From Lutjanus erythropterus (Eukaryota > Chordata > Actinopteri > Lutjaniformes > Lutjanidae), in contig CM034597.1 of NCBI GenBank assembly GCA_020091685.1, forward strand, positions 35,085,301-35,149,300: a DNA stretch of 64,000 nucleotides, given 5' to 3'. Below are positions 59,582-64,000 of this stretch, in pieces. Under the pieces are notes generated by a model that worked only from the letters and a program-made list of their open reading frames with translations, was not told the DNA's origin and did not search any database. The translations under genes and the position numbers were made by a program. Numbering within the stretch: position 1 is the stretch's first letter; the number at the start of each line of letters is the position of its first letter.

Positions 59582-59623
<42 letters not shown>
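59473..59623 (+). repeat. (GT)n-(GA)n and (CA)n microsatellites
   Basis: GT run 59473-59494 followed by a GA run to about 59510, then a CA run at 59584-59623. The GT and CA tracts are complementary, about 90 bases apart. Confidence 0.9.
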
Positions 59624-59626
<3 letters not shown>

Positions 59627-60822
59627 GATACACTCTCAGTGCTGCTCTACTGTCTTTAATCCATTTTAATGGACGGATTACAGCCTATCACAGCCCTCGT
59701 CACTCAACTGGCGTCACCGTGGTTACCAGAATATGACTCATTTCGTCATAACCCTCCGGGCCAATCAGAGCGCTTTGATTATAATAAATCTGATAAGCCT
59801 GAGACTGACTGCAGAGTGGTCATTTTGACGTCTGTGTTTCCATCTCTCCTTTGTTCTCTCTTTCATCTCTTTCATTCTCTGATTAGTTTCTCATGCACAT
59901 AGAGGATTATGGGTATTAATAAATGTCCACTGAGTGCGCACAGTTTCAAGAACATCTGCTTTCTCTGTAAGTAGGTGATTTCAAGCGAAAGATGCGGTCA
60001 TTTATTAATTCACATCATAGGAGGACGGATTCACCGGTTTAACCTTTTTTCTCTCGATAGACGCCAAAATCTCTGTCTGTGGAAACTGATTACCAGTCCT
60101 CGCTTTTTTCTAAATTTAATATCTGCGTACTGTACCACCCTGCGTGCAGCTCAACACTGCTGTGGCATTAAAAACTGAATCACCAGCCCGCCTTAATGAA
60201 TGTAACTGAAACACAGAATTTTAATGACACTGCAGGGTGTCGCAATTCTCCAAATCCATGATTCGATTTGACTTTTAATTTAAAGGTCACAATTCAATGC
60301 GATCTTTTGATTTAAACTTTTTTTTTTTGCACTGACGCTTACGGAATTGTTAGACCATCGAGTCTTGATTTGTAAAGAGCAACAGATCAATGGTTTTATA
60401 CCCTAAAAAACATAAACATCGTCTATATGGTATATATAAATGTGATATAAAGACTGGTGGGCTACATTATGTCGTCTTTTAAATGTAGTTTTTGTTCTCT
60501 GGACATGCATTGAGCACCACAAGTAGGCGAGGGTAGAGAGAAAAAAAACTACTGTGAGAACTGCCAATTCTGCCTCTGATTTTTGATTATTGAAATTAAA
60601 AGCTCATTTCGATCAGTATCTCTGTCACAGACTTTGGTGCCAGTTGTATTCAAGTTTACAGGAGATGAAATATCAGTCATGCTTTTTGGAGAGCAAAAGC
60701 AAATAAACAAAAAGTAGTCAGTGCAGTATGTTATTCTCTGAAGTGTGTTCTTTTCATTTTCTTTCCTCATCAAAGGTCATATAAAGTAGATACCTAATCC
60801 CAGCGTCCTTCCTAAAGCCTTA

Positions 60823-60922
60823 AGCCCTGAACCCTCATGGAGTCAATCAATATGAGCCCTGAACCCTCATGGGGTCAATCAATATGAGCCCTGAACCCTC
60901 ATATTGATTGATTGATTGATTG
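60823..60922 (+). repeat. 32-bp tandem repeat (2.5 copies) ending in a perfect hairpin and (ATTG)n
   Basis: The unit AGCCCTGAACCCTCATGGAG plus TCAATCAATATG occurs at 60823-60854 and, with one change, at 60855-60886. A third starts at 60887 and is cut off after AGCCCTGAACCCTCAT, passing into ATTG repeats. TCAATCAATATGAG (60875-60888) is the exact reverse complement of CTCATATTGATTGA (60898-60911), with a 9-base loop. Confidence 0.9.
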
Positions 60923-62454
60923 ATACTTATATTGTCAGAACAAGTCTGAAATTTGTCTCACGTCATAGTGGCTCTGTTTGCAACAAATATATCAGTAACA
61001 TCTTTTCTCAAAATGTATCTCAGAAAGTCTTTCTTGCATGTTTTATTGTCTTATCTGTTTTATTAGTAGTATTTCTGTTTAATGAGGTTTTTCCTTCATT
61101 TTATTCCTTAATTATTTTAATTGTCTGATTCATTTTCCTCAGTCCTGAAATGTTTTAATCATGGTCAAACATGCAAAGCACTCAAATATTCAATTTACTC
61201 GTTTTTGGATGTGCCGTCTTAGGATAAGTGTGCATAAGGGGTTCAAAAAGTTTGTGAGAGAAGCCTCATGAACTTAATCTTTTGACACTGGGACAGACCT
61301 AAGCCCTTTGCAGACTTACTGGAAATGTGCCTCAGAGTCTGTGAGTGTGTGAGGGTGGACACTGGGTTTGGGCCAGTATCTCAGGATTTTAATGCGCTTC
61401 TCCCATAGGCTTCAATAAGAACTGGCACCAGAGTCTGGCACCGAGCAGAGAATAGAGTGTTCTTTAGTGATGTAATGCCCCTTCCTTCCTCCAGTATATG
61501 GACTGGCTGAGTATAGTCATAAATAACCTTAATAACTCACTAACAAGAATTCAGCTCTTGGATTCTTGGAATTGTTTCTGCACTCATCATGATTGTTTTC
61601 ATCACTAATTTTTCATGAGGATGACATGATGGTCAACTGGTTTCCTCCCAGTAAGACAGACCTGGTTTCAGTTCTGTCTTGAACATGTTCTGCCTGTGTC
61701 GTCTTGGACTTCCTGCATGTGTTCTTGTTTAACCCCACTGTCTAAAGACGCTCGAAATATGCTAAAGAATCAAAAGGGCAGAGTAACTGACTGTGGTGGA
61801 GCAACAGAACAGAGACAGTGCAATACTGACATCTGCTGGTCATTGAGGTGAATGATCCTGATTTTAAATACTCTTTTCATTCCACTGAGATGTAACTTTA
61901 GAAGATATACACAACAACAGACCCGTTCAGTTGGCGGCTCATTTAAAAATATGAAATTAAAAAAGTATAGAATTGTTACTTTGTGATTAGTTCATCCAGT
62001 AGTTATAAATGATTTTAACCACAGAAACTTTAATTTAAATTCTAGACTGTTTAAGCAAAAGTAATTTAGGAAAGTCAAACTCAGTGCAAAAGTATGTTAA
62101 ATCAACATTTTTTTATTCATAAAAAAGCAACTATCTAGGATTACAAATGTGCATTTTTTTCATGCACATAAAGTGGAGTAAAAACAATCAAAAGATGCTT
62201 TGTTTTACACGTTTAACTTCCTAACTTGTCAGGTCAGACATAAAAGGTGTAAACATCTTGCCCCTTGACACTTTACTTTTTCCAAATCTGGCCATGCACA
62301 GGCCTGCACTACAGGAACTGCTAAATATAGCTGAAATATTTTATTTTAGGTATATTGTAGGTATGAAATACTCATTTATATCCTGACTGTTAAACAGGCG
62401 TTACAACTAAACATTATCTTAAACTAATTAATCAAAAGTCATCATACAGTAAAG

Positions 62455-62752
62455 ATCCAGTGTGTAAGAATTATGGGGATTTATTGGCATAATATGATGT
62501 TTTTAAAAAGTATGTATAATTAATTATAAAGTATGACTTCATTTGTGTTTAATTGCCTGAAAATAAGAATGTGTTTTTTTTTTCCTAATCTTAGAATGAG
62601 CTGTTTACATCTAAGGTATGGTTCTCAATGGTTCTCAATGTTGGCCACCATGTTAAACTGCCAGCTTTCTACACTAACCCAGAACCAAATACTGGCTTCA
62701 GATACAGCTTTTTATGTTTTGTGCAAGTTTTGTGTCACACGCTGATCTTTTA
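62455..62752 (+). mobile_element. MITE-like copy, 'CAGTGTGTAA...' family, copy 4
   Basis: Left end ATCCAGTGTGTAAGAATTAT, then GGGGATTTATTGGCATAATA, GCCTGAAAATAAGAATGTG, CTTAGAATGAGCTG, GGCCACCATGTTAAACTG and CCAAATACTGGCTTCAGATA. The right end is degraded. It lies about 100 bases upstream of the PDZ3 exon. Confidence 0.75.
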
Positions 62753-62839
62753 AGATGCGTGCGAAACTGATAAAAAAAAAAAAAATACCATCAATACAAT
62801 ACCATCATCATCTTTTCCCCTAACCCAGTGTGTGTGTGA

Positions 62840-63714
<875 letters not shown>

Positions 63715-63817
63715 GTGAACGGTGTGGACCTGTCCAGTGCAACGCACGAGCAGGCAGCCGCTGCTCTGAAGAATGCAGGACAGACCGTTACCATAGTAGC
63801 ACAGTACAGACCTGAGG
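63715..63817 (+). CDS. dlg1: PDZ3, second exon
   Basis: The exon has 103 bases. It enters in phase 0 and leaves one base (donor GAGG/GTGAGT). It encodes [20 protein letters not shown], then [28 protein letters not shown] holds the class I His of the helix. [11 protein letters not shown] matches DLG1, with SSATHEQ for RAASHEQ. The next codon should complete the second Glu of RPEE in the following exon, outside the window, where the rest of the linker, SH3, HOOK and guanylate-kinase-like domains are expected. Its acceptor is the TG tract just upstream. Confidence 0.94.
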
Positions 63818-64000
63818 GTGAGTACTGCACATAAACACAGTATATTATCGTCCAGCTCATGTACAGATTAATGCATAAGAAAATCTCAGTGGAATTATAA
63901 CAGAACAGAACAGATTTTTTTCTTTTTTAATTAACACCCCCCTGGAACGTCTTGTCTTTGCTGCCCTCCAGTGGTTTAACTCCTCACCTCACTGCGGTTA

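Overview
The window is vertebrate nuclear DNA, almost certainly from a teleost fish. It has large introns with GT-AG splice signals, abundant CA/GT microsatellites, and many decayed short dispersed repeats of kinds I recognise from fish genomes. Only one gene can be supported. It is on the + strand and runs off both ends: a membrane-associated guanylate kinase scaffold of the Discs-large family, best matched to DLG1 (SAP97). The DLG1 assignment rests on the exon starting KYRYQ and carrying ELVQVAE...HGYV, on an 18-codon exon ANPPPVVVNTDS... that matches mammalian DLG1 insert I1B in length and sequence, on VNGTEADYEYEEITLER, and on the PDZ2-PDZ3 linker. DLG4 lacks the first block, and DLG2 and DLG3 differ in the linker. 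Sequence alone cannot tell which teleost co-orthologue (dlg1a or dlg1b) this is.

Layout. 1-1170 is intron. 1171-1512 is the KYRYQ exon, carrying an unusual Arg/Gly/Glu-rich expansion. 6485-6607 is an optional-looking 41-codon exon where mammals have insert I1A. Between 6608 and 44930 lies a roughly 38 kb intron that contains two alternative first exons, each with its own leader. The one at 17558-17827 gives the MNYIFGNN N-terminus, known from other vertebrate DLG1 as I recall it. The one at 37943-38821 gives a 293-residue His/Gln/Ser/Pro-rich N-terminus that I do not recognise. All entry routes end in phase 0 and can join the I1B exon at 44931-44984. Then come 49600-49650 (linker), PDZ1 (53450-53574 and 54599-54768), PDZ2 (55222-55358 and 56033-56177), the PDZ2-PDZ3 linker (58305-58437) and PDZ3 (62860-63016 and 63715-63817). 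The L27 exons (upstream) and the SH3, HOOK and guanylate-kinase exons (downstream) are outside the window. The chain from 1171 to 63817 is 1,540 coding bases, in frame at every junction.

The rest is intron: transposon remnants (a foldback element with long inverted ends, several MITE families in multiple copies, LINE pieces), microsatellites, and several clusters of RFX-type X-box motifs that could be enhancers. The main leads are the unrecognised third N-terminus, an (AC)37 tract at the PDZ1 donor, a (TG)20 tract serving as the PDZ3 acceptor, and the X-box clusters. No RNA gene, CRISPR array or second protein-coding gene was found.
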